DNA of 64,000 bases from Candidatus Zhuqueibacterota bacterium (GTDB lineage Bacteria; Zhuqueibacterota; Zhuqueibacteria; Oceanimicrobiales; Oceanimicrobiaceae), in contig JAJDAF010000063.1 in NCBI GenBank assembly GCA_029261995.1, forward strand, positions 48,419 through 112,418. Reading direction: 5' to 3'. Every line of letters begins with the position of its first letter. Position 1 is the stretch's first letter. Positions 54,695 through 63,225 of this stretch are shown here, piece after piece. The notes beneath the pieces were generated by a model that was given only the letters and a program-made list of their open reading frames with translations, was not told where the DNA came from and searched no databases. A program made the position numbers and the translations under genes.

Positions 54695-56415
54695 CTACTG
54701 GTTCCATCCTCCTTGTGGCAAGAAATGCATCGGCTATCGAGCGGCCGGAAGCGAATGAATTCGGCCATCTCCTGGTTTTCCACGGGGTGGCACTTGAGAC
54801 AAGCAACTTGCCTGTGCGCACCACGCAGGCGATAACGGGAATCACGATTGTGGCGAAACAGCAATTGGGTCCATCCGAGTGGCTGATGACATTGCCCACA
54901 GGTTTTGACTTCGGGCTCTTGCTCAAACTGTGCAAGATGGAGATCCTGGTGACAGCCCTTGCAGGTCATGTCCATGGGCCGAAACAGCAATCCTTCAATC
55001 CCTGCACCCAGAGGCGCGAGCTTGTGACATTGTCGGCACGGGACACCCGCATGCTTGCCTTGCAGTGGAAACCGGGCCGTGCTGTGGTCGAAATTGGTTT
55101 TCTGCCACGACTCGGTCTGATGGCAGGAAATGCACCCTCCGAGCCTGACCTTGACAGCAAACTGACCAGCGTGAGCATCGTCATGGCAGGCGTCGCAGGA
55201 GGTGTTGCTGAAATCAAACTTCTGGCGTGAGCCATTCCCCGAAAATTCCTGAAAATGGCATTGGTAACACGGTACCGCGAGATGTGCCCCTGTCAAAGGA
55301 TAGCGCGTCTGATTGTGTTCGGCGACATCGAAATTCGCCGGCGAGAACCCGGAAACATCGTGGCAGCTTTCGCAGCGACTGCCATCTTTGCGATCGGCAA
55401 ACTGGCCATCGTGCTTGTCGGCATGGCAATCGGTGCAGCGCGCGAACTGCAAGCCACGCCGGGGTTGGTTGGGTTTGTGACACTTTTCGCACGAAACAGA
55501 ATTGTGCAACCCCAGCAGCGGGAAGCGGGTAACGGAATGGTCAAAACTACTCGCGCCGATTTTCTTCCAGTCTAATGTGCTATGACACCTCTTGCAGTTG
55601 GCGCCGAAACTACCGCGGTGCGGATCGCTATGGCAGGCGCTGCAGTTGGCAAATGAGATGTCCACAAACTTCGTAAAAGTCTTGCGAAGGGCTGGGTCAG
55701 ACGGTTTGTTCCTCGCCCTGACCGCCGGATGACATTTGGCACATGCAACCCGTACATGCCGGCCGCTGAGACGGAATCTGGCTTTGTCATGGTCGAAGCC
55801 GCTTGCGGGTTTCCAGCCTGAAACCTGATGGCATTTTTCGCAGTCCTGAGACAATTGTCCCCGGTGCTCGTCTGCGTGGCAAGAGGCACAGCGCTGGCCT
55901 AATCCCAGGAAGGTTTTGTCCAGATCGATGTCTTTGTTCAGGGCATGCAAGTCAAAAGCGATGTTATCCGGACGGTGACATTTCTCGCATTCGACTTTTT
56001 CATGCTTGCCCAAGAGGGGGAAGCCGGTTTGTTTGTGGTCGAACGCATCTTTGCCCTCAGGCCAATGAATCAACTCGAATTTCTTGCCATTGTGATCGCT
56101 GTGACACTCACTGCAGGTTTGCCCCCGGCTCTGCACAGCCTCGAAATGGAATCCCCTCTTGGCCTGGAGAACCTGTTCAATTTCCAGGTGACAGGTCAAA
56201 CACTTGGCTTGGGTGGGCCCGCCACCAATCTCATGGCATTTTGTGCAATTCCTAAGCCCCTCAAGAAACGCATGCGGTTTTGCCAGGTCACCTGGAGAGA
56301 GCTGGGCTAGCGCCGGCACCGCTATAAGCATGACTACGGCAGCGAATGTTGCACGCAGGATTCCGACATCCGGAAATCCATGGCCTGCAGTCCCACGACA
56401 GCGGATTTGATACAA
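54691..56415 (-). CDS. 20-heme c-type cytochrome
   Basis: About 574 residues. There is no ATG near the start; the TTG at 56415 is chosen because GAAGGGG lies 9 bases upstream, and a TTG at 56433 is the alternative. Signal peptide ends VPALAQ. I counted 20 CXXCH motifs, spaced in modules with FDH...TRFPLxGxHxxVxCxxCH, related to the cytochrome c7-type repeats and to the first part of the 43-heme protein. Probably periplasmic, passing electrons from the membrane protein to the larger cytochrome. Its stop overlaps that gene's start by four bases. Confidence 0.92.
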   Translation of the reverse strand: MYQIRCRGTAGHGFPDVGILRATFAAVVMLIAVPALAQLSPGDLAKPHAFLEGLRNCTKCHEIGGGPTQAKCLTCHLEIEQVLQAKRGFHFEAVQSRGQTCSECHSDHNGKKFELIHWPEGKDAFDHKQTGFPLLGKHEKVECEKCHRPDNIAFDLHALNKDIDLDKTFLGLGQRCASCHADEHRGQLSQDCEKCHQVSGWKPASGFDHDKARFRLSGRHVRVACAKCHPAVRARNKPSDPALRKTFTKFVDISFANCSACHSDPHRGSFGANCKRCHSTLDWKKIGASSFDHSVTRFPLLGLHNSVSCEKCHKPNQPRRGLQFARCTDCHADKHDGQFADRKDGSRCESCHDVSGFSPANFDVAEHNQTRYPLTGAHLAVPCYQCHFQEFSGNGSRQKFDFSNTSCDACHDDAHAGQFAVKVRLGGCISCHQTESWQKTNFDHSTARFPLQGKHAGVPCRQCHKLAPLGAGIEGLLFRPMDMTCKGCHQDLHLAQFEQEPEVKTCGQCHQPLGWTQLLFRHNRDSRYRLRGAHRQVACLKCHPVENQEMAEFIRFRPLDSRCISCHKEDGTSR

Positions 56416-56447
56416 GATGTATGACCCCTTCAACAGTTAATCTGAAA

Positions 56448-57317
56448 TTAAAAAATCCACTGGTAGCCGAACAGCAAAGTGACCGCAATATGCACGAACA
56501 TGATGATGATCATCACATAAGCGAAGGGCTTGTGCGCCACATGCCAATAGTGTAGCAAAGGCTGCACCGTACCCAAAAAAGCCATCTTGCGTTCCAACAA
56601 CGAGCGCTGTTTTATCACATTCATCAGGGCACGAATTTCGCCGTGTGGTAGATTGCCCTTTTCCATGCGCAGTTGCTTGCGCAAATCGTGCACAGAAAAT
56701 CTTCGTAAAAAGTCGTTTCGCAAGATGGCGAAGATGGCTCCGATGCCGCGCTTCTGTTCAGAATCGATTCCCGACAAAGCCGCAACTCGCAGCATGATTC
56801 TCTTGCTGAGCTTGTACTTCTCCTCCAACAAAAGCGTCAGGTGCCTGTTCTTCTCTTTCATCTCCTTGAGCGTCAGTTCATCTCCGGAGAGTTTTCGCGG
56901 AATCTGTACATAAAGGTACCTGCCGACGAAACCGCTTAGCATAACCGCCATCATCGAGTAGTAGCTGACTGCGACAATGCCGCCGATCTTGAATGAGGTG
57001 TGCAGGTTGACAAAAACGGGCCCCATGATTCCGAAGAAAATGTGGACATTCAGCCAATTTCGGACTTTGCCGAAGCGCAAACCGCACACCTGACGTTTGC
57101 GGGCGGAGTAGAGGAAGAGCAGCAACATCATCATACTGCCAAGAATACCCAAGCCATGGCCCCAGGTGCCGCCTGGTTTCATCGTCGAGTGCAGCGGAGA
57201 ATGGGGGCGCTGCTCGAGCGCCAATTGATAGTAGCCGGAACCGTGCACCAGAACGGCCACGGCCAGCATCAGTCCGCCGGCATAAAGGATGATCAAAACA
57301 GCCCTGTGAAAACTCAC
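56448..57317 (-). CDS. b-type cytochrome-like membrane protein
   Basis: 289 residues starting with GTG immediately after the previous stop (TAAGTG). Five or so membrane helices carry paired histidines: H54 (WGHGLG), H92 (VHIFFG), H106 (NLHTSF), then HYWHVAHKPF and FVHIAV near the end. This is the pattern of a b561/ferric-reductase-like heme b protein. A basic cytoplasmic loop (about 145-230) separates the helix groups. It would take electrons from the oxidoreductase encoded just upstream and hand them to periplasmic c-hemes. Confidence 0.75.
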   Translation of the reverse strand: MSFHRAVLIILYAGGLMLAVAVLVHGSGYYQLALEQRPHSPLHSTMKPGGTWGHGLGILGSMMMLLLFLYSARKRQVCGLRFGKVRNWLNVHIFFGIMGPVFVNLHTSFKIGGIVAVSYYSMMAVMLSGFVGRYLYVQIPRKLSGDELTLKEMKEKNRHLTLLLEEKYKLSKRIMLRVAALSGIDSEQKRGIGAIFAILRNDFLRRFSVHDLRKQLRMEKGNLPHGEIRALMNVIKQRSLLERKMAFLGTVQPLLHYWHVAHKPFAYVMIIIMFVHIAVTLLFGYQWIF

Positions 57318-58622
57318 TTACCGCACTCCGAATTTCTTTTCGATACTGATGCCAATTTTCTGCAGGAAGGCAGTTGGCAGCACGCCGCCAACAAAGATCA
57401 GGACGTAGTCATTGGCGAGGCCGTACTTCTTGTCGTCCATCATCAGGGTGACCTGCTCTCGCCGGATTTCCGCAATATTTGACTCAAACAGTGCATGCAC
57501 CCGGCCGGACTCAATCGCATGCTCGATTTGTTGTTCGTTCTTTTCTTTGATGCGGCTGAATGCATTTTTGCGGTATGAAAGCGTGACTTGTGTCCCGCGC
57601 TGTTTCGAAAGCGCAAGCGCCGCCTCGACTGCGCTATCGCCGCCGCCCACAACCATGACCCGTTTGTTGGCATACTGTTCGGGTTCCAGCAGGCGATACG
57701 CCACTTTCGAAGACTTCTCGCCAGGCACATCCAGTTTTCGAGGCGTGCCGCGACGACCAATTGCCAGCAGCACCCGCTTCGCCAGGTGCTCATGCGAGCC
57801 CGATCTGACGGTGAAGAATCCGTTTGTGCGTTCGATACTCTCGACTTTCTCGTGAGTACGAACTTCAAGTCCGGTCTTGTCAATCACTTCTTGCCACAAG
57901 CCAAGAAGATCTTCCTTAATTATCTCCCGAAACTTCACCTTGCCATATTGCGGGATATCCATAGGCTGTGTCATGACCAGTTTTTGCCGGGGATAGCTCA
58001 GGACAGTGCCGCCAATATCATCCTGGTCCAGGGTGACGAAATTGAGCCCCCGTTTTTGGGCCTGCAGAGAAGCGGCAATCCCAGCCGGTCCGGCGCCAAC
58101 AATTGCCAAGTCATGCACTTTCGGGTCACGCTTTGCCAGGGAATCATGGATGTAGTCAACTGCCTCCCGGCCTTGCGTCACGGCATTTCGAATCAGACCC
58201 ATGCCGCCCAGCTCGCCCGCGATATAAACGCCATCGACGTTGGTTTCGAATGTTTGTTTGACAAAGGGAAGCTCGACACCGCGTTTCTCGGTGCCAAAAA
58301 CCAGGGAGATTGCTTCCACCGGACACGCCGCCTCGCACGCGCCGTGGCCGATACACTTGGTTGGCGCCACCAGCGCGGCGGCGCCATCGACGATGCCAAG
58401 GATTTCGCCCTCCGGACACGCCGGAACACACGCCCCGGTCTGAATGCAGTTGGACAGGTCAATTACGGGATGAAGCGAGATGGGCTCGATCATGCCCCGT
58501 TCGGTAGCTTGTGCCAGTTTCTTGCGAGCGCGTTTTTTATGTTTTGAATTCTTGGCGATGTACCAGACCGGAATGCCTAGGGCGACGACGGCTGTAAATC
58601 CATTGATGAAGACTTCTAACAT
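57318..58622 (-). CDS. Membrane-anchored ferredoxin/FAD-dependent NAD(P)H oxidoreductase
   Basis: 434 residues: one membrane helix (about 2-22), a ferredoxin-like domain (55-105), then a thioredoxin-reductase-like flavoprotein with GAGPAGIAAS (FAD) near 176 and VVGGGDSAVEAA (NAD(P)H) near 325. The ferredoxin motifs read CIQTGACVPACP (59-70) and CIGHGACEAACP (90-101). In both, the second cysteine of the standard CxxCxxCxxxCP is replaced, by Thr and His. Such a protein can move electrons from NAD(P)H through flavin and Fe-S centres. It is the first gene of the cytochrome operon. Confidence 0.85.
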   Translation of the reverse strand: MLEVFINGFTAVVALGIPVWYIAKNSKHKKRARKKLAQATERGMIEPISLHPVIDLSNCIQTGACVPACPEGEILGIVDGAAALVAPTKCIGHGACEAACPVEAISLVFGTEKRGVELPFVKQTFETNVDGVYIAGELGGMGLIRNAVTQGREAVDYIHDSLAKRDPKVHDLAIVGAGPAGIAASLQAQKRGLNFVTLDQDDIGGTVLSYPRQKLVMTQPMDIPQYGKVKFREIIKEDLLGLWQEVIDKTGLEVRTHEKVESIERTNGFFTVRSGSHEHLAKRVLLAIGRRGTPRKLDVPGEKSSKVAYRLLEPEQYANKRVMVVGGGDSAVEAALALSKQRGTQVTLSYRKNAFSRIKEKNEQQIEHAIESGRVHALFESNIAEIRREQVTLMMDDKKYGLANDYVLIFVGGVLPTAFLQKIGISIEKKFGVR

Positions 58623-59069
58623 TCCCTGTTCCTTGTTCAGTTCTATCCGAAAACGGCCAATGCAAGCAACTATCGCACCACGGGCGGGTCCCGCTCAGGC
58701 ACCTGAACGAAAATTAATGTTGGCACTTTCAACTCATTCTTCGGTCGCTTCTCCTAAGCCCCGAATGCTCGGTTGTACAACAACAAAAGGGCTCTTGAGT
58801 GCCAAAACCGAGATCCGGTTACAGCTACCGCCTGCAAGCTCATATTGTACTGTATCGGACTATAAAATAACACCTTAAACCACTATTTCCAGATTCTGAA
58901 CAGGGTCTTGGGCCAACGGTTTAAGGCTGGGAAATTTTCAATGGTGAGATGATAAACTGGGCCAGGGTTGCGCAAGACACCTGGAGGAAAACAGGCATGG
59001 CAAGCTGGGCATCACCTTGCACTTTAGCTGGCTTTTCAAAATGCAGGGACTGCTCCGCGGACCGCTGAC
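58623..59069. other. Upstream region of the cytochrome operon
   Basis: 447 bases between the histidine kinase stop and the oxidoreductase start. Should contain the operon promoter and any binding site for the neighbouring OmpR-type regulator; no repeat of a recognisable operator could be picked out by eye. Confidence 0.4.
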
Positions 59070-60590
59070 TCACTCTGAGATAATGTTACGATTTAGAGTT
59101 ACAAGACTGTTATTTTGCGAGATGGGCTCGTCGGTCGAATCCGGATGATTCGATGCCCGCTGCAACCTGATTTCGAACGTACTGCCTTTGCCTACTACGC
59201 TTGCGACTCGAATATCTCCGCCATGCGCATCGATGATGCTCTTGCAGATCGCCAGTCCAAGCCCGGATCCCTTTTGCTGCGCCTGTGTATGCTGCACTCG
59301 GTAGAAACGCTCGAAGATACGCTCGAACTCTTTTTCCGGCAAACCCGGTCCGCTATCCACCACCTGCAAAATGATATTCAGCCCCACTTGTTCCAGGTGC
59401 ACTTTAATTCCTTGTCCTCCCGGGGTATACTTGATGGCATTCTCCAAAAGATTGAAGACCACCTCGGCAAGCCGGTTGGGGTCACCATCGACCAGACACT
59501 CCTTCGCGATCTCATGCTCGATGGTAACACGTTTGTCCTTTGCCACCAGGTCGGCATGTCGGAGCTGCTGCTCACAAACCTGTGAAAAATCGACGTAGTT
59601 TTCCGCGACGATGAGATTGCCACTGTCGGCCTTCGCCAGAGTTAGCAGGTTTTCAACAATTTTGCTTAGATGTTTGGCCTCATCCTCAACAATTTGCAGC
59701 GTGTCCCGGTACTCTCCAGGGCTCCTGCCCTTTCCGAGCGACACCTCAACTTCTCCGCGGATGATGGTTAACGGCGTGCGCAGGTGGTGCGAGGCGTCCG
59801 ACACAAACATCGTCTTCAACTGGTTGAGTTTTTTGACCTCTTCATACAATTCCCGGTAGCGCTGTTGGGACTCGTTCATGCGTTGCTGGCGATGCATCAA
59901 TTCGGAGATCATCTCATTGAACATTCCGGCAAGATGACCGATCTCGTCGTGGGCCAGGACTGGTACCTTTGAGGTGTAGCACCCGGTCTTGAGGGTAGCC
60001 TTCATCTCCTGACTGAGAAGGCGCAGTGACTGCGTGATTCGCCTGGAAACTCTGTTGATAAGAAACAAGCCGAGCAGAAATGAGCCAATGGTGATCAGAG
60101 TCGCCACCAGCCTGACTTCTTCAACCTGCCGATTCAGGGCGCGTAGACTGTAACCGAGCAGCAGATGCCCGATCTCCTCGGCGGCTGTGCCTGAGATCGG
60201 CTCTTGCGCAATGAGCGCGCTGGCGGTGGTTCGAATACAAGAACCATCCCCGGAGTCCACGCCCGGCAGCGTCAGGTTGTGCGGGTTGTATGAGACCAGT
60301 GGCTCCCCAGTTGGCTCAACCACTGCGATGTAGAGAATATTGTCATTACTCTTGGCGCTTTGCATGGTCCGCTGCATAAGCTCAAACCGATGTTGTTCGA
60401 GCGCATAGGATACGCCGGCCGCAAAGAGTTCCGCAGTTCTCGTGGCCTCGCGAGTGTAGGCCTCGGTGAGATTCAACTGGTGCTGGCGCGGAAGATAAAC
60501 ATAGAGAGCAACTAGCATCGCTGCCATGGCGGCCGCCATGGGAAGGACAAGTTTGATGCGGATGGGTAGATTTTCCCAGTTCGTTCTCAT
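59070..60590 (-). CDS. Sensor histidine kinase, HAMP type
   Basis: 506 residues from the ATG at 60590; the frame extends upstream into the binding-protein gene without support. Two membrane helices (about 15-33 and 162-178) enclose a periplasmic domain of about 130 residues. HAMP (RRITQSLRLLSQEM), HisKA with H268 (SDASHHLRTP) and HATPase_c (DSGPGLPEKEF, GSGLGLAICKSI) follow. It is the last gene of an operon with an OmpR-type regulator, a porin and a periplasmic binding protein; the last may present its ligand to the sensor. Confidence 0.93.
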   Translation of the reverse strand: MRTNWENLPIRIKLVLPMAAAMAAMLVALYVYLPRQHQLNLTEAYTREATRTAELFAAGVSYALEQHRFELMQRTMQSAKSNDNILYIAVVEPTGEPLVSYNPHNLTLPGVDSGDGSCIRTTASALIAQEPISGTAAEEIGHLLLGYSLRALNRQVEEVRLVATLITIGSFLLGLFLINRVSRRITQSLRLLSQEMKATLKTGCYTSKVPVLAHDEIGHLAGMFNEMISELMHRQQRMNESQQRYRELYEEVKKLNQLKTMFVSDASHHLRTPLTIIRGEVEVSLGKGRSPGEYRDTLQIVEDEAKHLSKIVENLLTLAKADSGNLIVAENYVDFSQVCEQQLRHADLVAKDKRVTIEHEIAKECLVDGDPNRLAEVVFNLLENAIKYTPGGQGIKVHLEQVGLNIILQVVDSGPGLPEKEFERIFERFYRVQHTQAQQKGSGLGLAICKSIIDAHGGDIRVASVVGKGSTFEIRLQRASNHPDSTDEPISQNNSLVTLNRNIISE

Positions 60591-60615
60591 CGTTTGGTCA
60601 CATTGGGTTGCTGAT

Positions 60616-61134
60616 TCATTTTGGCGAGGCGCCGCGCGAGGACTGCTTGAATAGATAACGGGTCTGCGTGTGGTCCAGGCCATCGATGACGACTGCACGA
60701 ACTGAATCACTGCCTGCGTTCAGCAATGCGTCTATTGGCAAAAAACCGATGGCATTGTCGTGCTTCTTTAGATAGCGCAAAAACTTTCGAGCGTTGGTGA
60801 ACCGTTTTGGAGGCAGAACTTTTGCTCCTGAAAACACCAGGCGCAGCCAGCGTTTGCCCATTCCGTAAGCATCTGTTTTGAGAAGCAACTGATAGAAGTC
60901 ATCGCCTGCCGGGCCAAACTCGACAACCTGGCTGAGACCGTGGCTGCCTCCGGTGGATGATTCACCCTGAAAGATCAATTTGAGTTCGTCTGAAGATAGA
61001 CTGTCAATGTCACTGCTGGTGGGCACGACGATCACAATTTGGGCCTGCAGACAGCCCGGATGAATGAAGATCGTAGCCGCGGCCAGGTAGATGGCCAGCA
61101 CATGCCACGGAATTGTGGTCAGGACTCGATTCAT
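60616..61134 (-). CDS. Small periplasmic PstS-like binding protein
   Basis: 172 residues from the ATG at 61134. Signal peptide ends CLQAQ. The remainder (IVIVVPTSSDIDSLSSDELKLIFQGE, NAIGFLPIDALL) matches the half-length phosphate-ABC-type binding domain found near signalling genes and not near transporters. It has no ABC partner here. Lying between a porin and a histidine kinase, it may be a ligand-binding accessory for the sensor. The ligand, possibly an oxyanion, is inference. Confidence 0.75.
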   Translation of the reverse strand: MNRVLTTIPWHVLAIYLAAATIFIHPGCLQAQIVIVVPTSSDIDSLSSDELKLIFQGESSTGGSHGLSQVVEFGPAGDDFYQLLLKTDAYGMGKRWLRLVFSGAKVLPPKRFTNARKFLRYLKKHDNAIGFLPIDALLNAGSDSVRAVVIDGLDHTQTRYLFKQSSRGASPK

Positions 61135-61144
61135 GAATTCTCTG

Positions 61145-62206
61145 TCAGAAAACAACAGCGAGCGAAGCGATGGCAAGGATATAGTTCCGGCGGGCCGCTG
61201 TTTCTTCGTGTCGGATATGGACTTCTGATTTGATGACCGTCTTGTGATTCACATCGAAATTCGTGCCAATCGTCAGGTCTCTGACCCAGTCGTTCAATCG
61301 ATCTATGCCTGGTTCGAAGAGGTCATAGCGTACAAGCAGCGTTTGCGGCCAACGCAATTGATAAGCCAGTTCGCCATAGACGGCTTTGCTGTTCAGCTCA
61401 GGGTGGGCCACTCTTTCTGATGCCTGCAATTGTGACAACGCCAACTCTGCACCAACCCGCCATCTCCTGAATTCCCACCTCAAGTCCCAGGCATGTGATG
61501 TTTGTCGCGTATCGTCCACCAGGCCATTTCTGTCGGTGTACAACGAGTAGCCGAGCGTGACTCCGGCCTGATGAAATTCTGAGATGAGCCGCAGGCCGAC
61601 CGCCTTGTTGCCGTTGTCGTCTTGCTGAAAGGGCTTGGCGCCACGACCATTTGCTAGCAGCAGGTGATAAACCAGGTGGGTCTGGCCGACCTTGATTTTC
61701 CCGAGCAACTGGGCGCCAATAGCAAACTTGGCATAAAATCTCTGGCGCGGCCCAAAGGGCGTATCATGTTTCCCGTAGATCGAGGTCGGCAGGATGGAAG
61801 TGTCAAAAGCGGGGGCGGCATCGTGAATCTCGTTGTAGATGCCGTATGGCGTCAAAAACTTCCCCAGTCGTAACGTAACCTGATCTGAAAAGACATACTC
61901 AAACCAGGCTCGTTCCAACCGCACAAAGCCTGCGGTTTCACCCCTGTCTTCAAAATTCGTGTCCGTGCCGTGTTCCCACTCAATCTCGCCAAACACTCTG
62001 GATTTGTCGTCGAGCAGGAAACTTCCCATCAAATTAAAGTGGTGGAGATTGAAGGTGCCGCGTTCGCCAACCGAGTCTCTGTTGCTGATTTCAGCTTCAA
62101 GCGTCAGGAACCCGTGGGGGCCGATAAGTTCCTGTGCGCGGCCTGATGCCGCCCAGATCAGGGTCACGAACAGCAGCAGAGGCAAGAAGCAGGTCCGACC
62201 AGGCAT
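61145..62206 (-). CDS. Outer-membrane porin (OprO/OprP-like)
   Basis: 353 residues with a signal peptide ending SGRAQ. Strands typical of a phosphate-selective-porin-like barrel (FGEIEWEHGTD, VRLERAWFEYVF, LRLGKFLTPYGIYNE) run to the end LAIASLAVVF. Only one base separates it from the regulator gene upstream (TAG-C-ATG) and ten from the binding-protein gene downstream, so it is in the same operon. The transported ion is unknown. Confidence 0.8.
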   Translation of the reverse strand: MPGRTCFLPLLLFVTLIWAASGRAQELIGPHGFLTLEAEISNRDSVGERGTFNLHHFNLMGSFLLDDKSRVFGEIEWEHGTDTNFEDRGETAGFVRLERAWFEYVFSDQVTLRLGKFLTPYGIYNEIHDAAPAFDTSILPTSIYGKHDTPFGPRQRFYAKFAIGAQLLGKIKVGQTHLVYHLLLANGRGAKPFQQDDNGNKAVGLRLISEFHQAGVTLGYSLYTDRNGLVDDTRQTSHAWDLRWEFRRWRVGAELALSQLQASERVAHPELNSKAVYGELAYQLRWPQTLLVRYDLFEPGIDRLNDWVRDLTIGTNFDVNHKTVIKSEVHIRHEETAARRNYILAIASLAVVF

Positions 62207-62207
62207 G

Positions 62208-62921
62208 CTATTCGTCCAGGAGTTTTATGAGGTAGCCGACTCCGCGCAAGGTGTGAATCAGTGCTCGTTTCGAGCCGGAATCCAATTTGGTCCGCAGACG
62301 ATTGATGAATACTTCGACAAGGTTGGAGCTGATCTCATGGTGGATGCCCCAGACATTTTCCAGGATTTCTTTCTTGGAGACTGTTTGGCCAGCGTTTCTC
62401 AGGAGGTATTCCAGCAGAGAATATTCGCGCTCGGACAGGTGAATCCGTGTTTCGCCACGGAAGACTGTGCGCCTCGATGGATCCAAAGCCAAATCATCCA
62501 GGGTTAGCGGTTGGGACTCGGACAGTGTCGTTGACCGCCTCAGGATGGCACGCATTCTGGCCAGCAACTCGCCAAATGTGAACGGCTTGACGATGTAGTC
62601 ATCGACTCCGCTATCCAGTGCCGAAATCACGTCTTGAGTTGCGTCGCGGCAAGTGACCATGATGACCGGCAGCCGGAGATTCTTCTTGCGCCACTGACGG
62701 CACAGTTCGACTCCGGGCTTGTCCGGAAGAAGCCAATCGAGCAGCACAAGATCGTAGTCTGACTCCGCCATGCGGACATCACCTTCCTCGGCACTGTTCG
62801 CGACATCAGCCGTATATCCGGCCTCACGCAAACCTTTCCGAATGAAATTAGCCACTCTGGTCTCGTCATCGACGATGAGAATTTTCACGCTGGAATTCTG
62901 TTTTTGAAGAGTTTGAACCAT
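62208..62921 (-). CDS. OmpR-family response regulator
   Basis: 237 residues. Receiver with acidic DDE at 18-20, phosphoacceptor D62 (VLLDWLLP) and KPF near 113; C-terminal winged helix (SEREYSLLEYLLRNAGQTVSKKEI...NLVEVFINRLRTKL). First gene of the operon that ends with its presumed partner kinase. The region 62922-63225 should hold its promoter. Likely controls this operon and perhaps the cytochrome genes next to it. Confidence 0.95.
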   Translation of the reverse strand: MVQTLQKQNSSVKILIVDDETRVANFIRKGLREAGYTADVANSAEEGDVRMAESDYDLVLLDWLLPDKPGVELCRQWRKKNLRLPVIMVTCRDATQDVISALDSGVDDYIVKPFTFGELLARMRAILRRSTTLSESQPLTLDDLALDPSRRTVFRGETRIHLSEREYSLLEYLLRNAGQTVSKKEILENVWGIHHEISSNLVEVFINRLRTKLDSGSKRALIHTLRGVGYLIKLLDE

Positions 62922-63225
62922 GCCTAATTGCAGTATAAGTGTTTAGACACCAAGCCGCCCGGCTGCGGACAAGCAGGCCGCATTGCAACTATTCAATGTA
63001 TCGCACTAATGCCTATAAAACCAATGAAAATGAACAATTATTAATTTAGATAAGTCAAGATTAATTGAGCGACTGGAACTGTCCGAGACGGATACAACGA
63101 GACAGCTCCAGCCGTAAGGGAAGCTCAAGGCCAAGCTTGGCCTTATCTGATTGCTCGGGTTAATGGCCTGCAGACGACACTGTCAGCGCAATGACCGTGA
63201 CCAAGCAACGTGAAACCGCGGACGC
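62922..63225. other. Intergenic region before the regulator operon
   Basis: 304 bases between the end of a multiheme cytochrome gene and the regulator start, both minus strand. An AT-rich patch at 63020-63060 (TTATTAATTTAGATAAG on plus) is the best candidate for a promoter. No terminator hairpin was clear. Confidence 0.4.
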
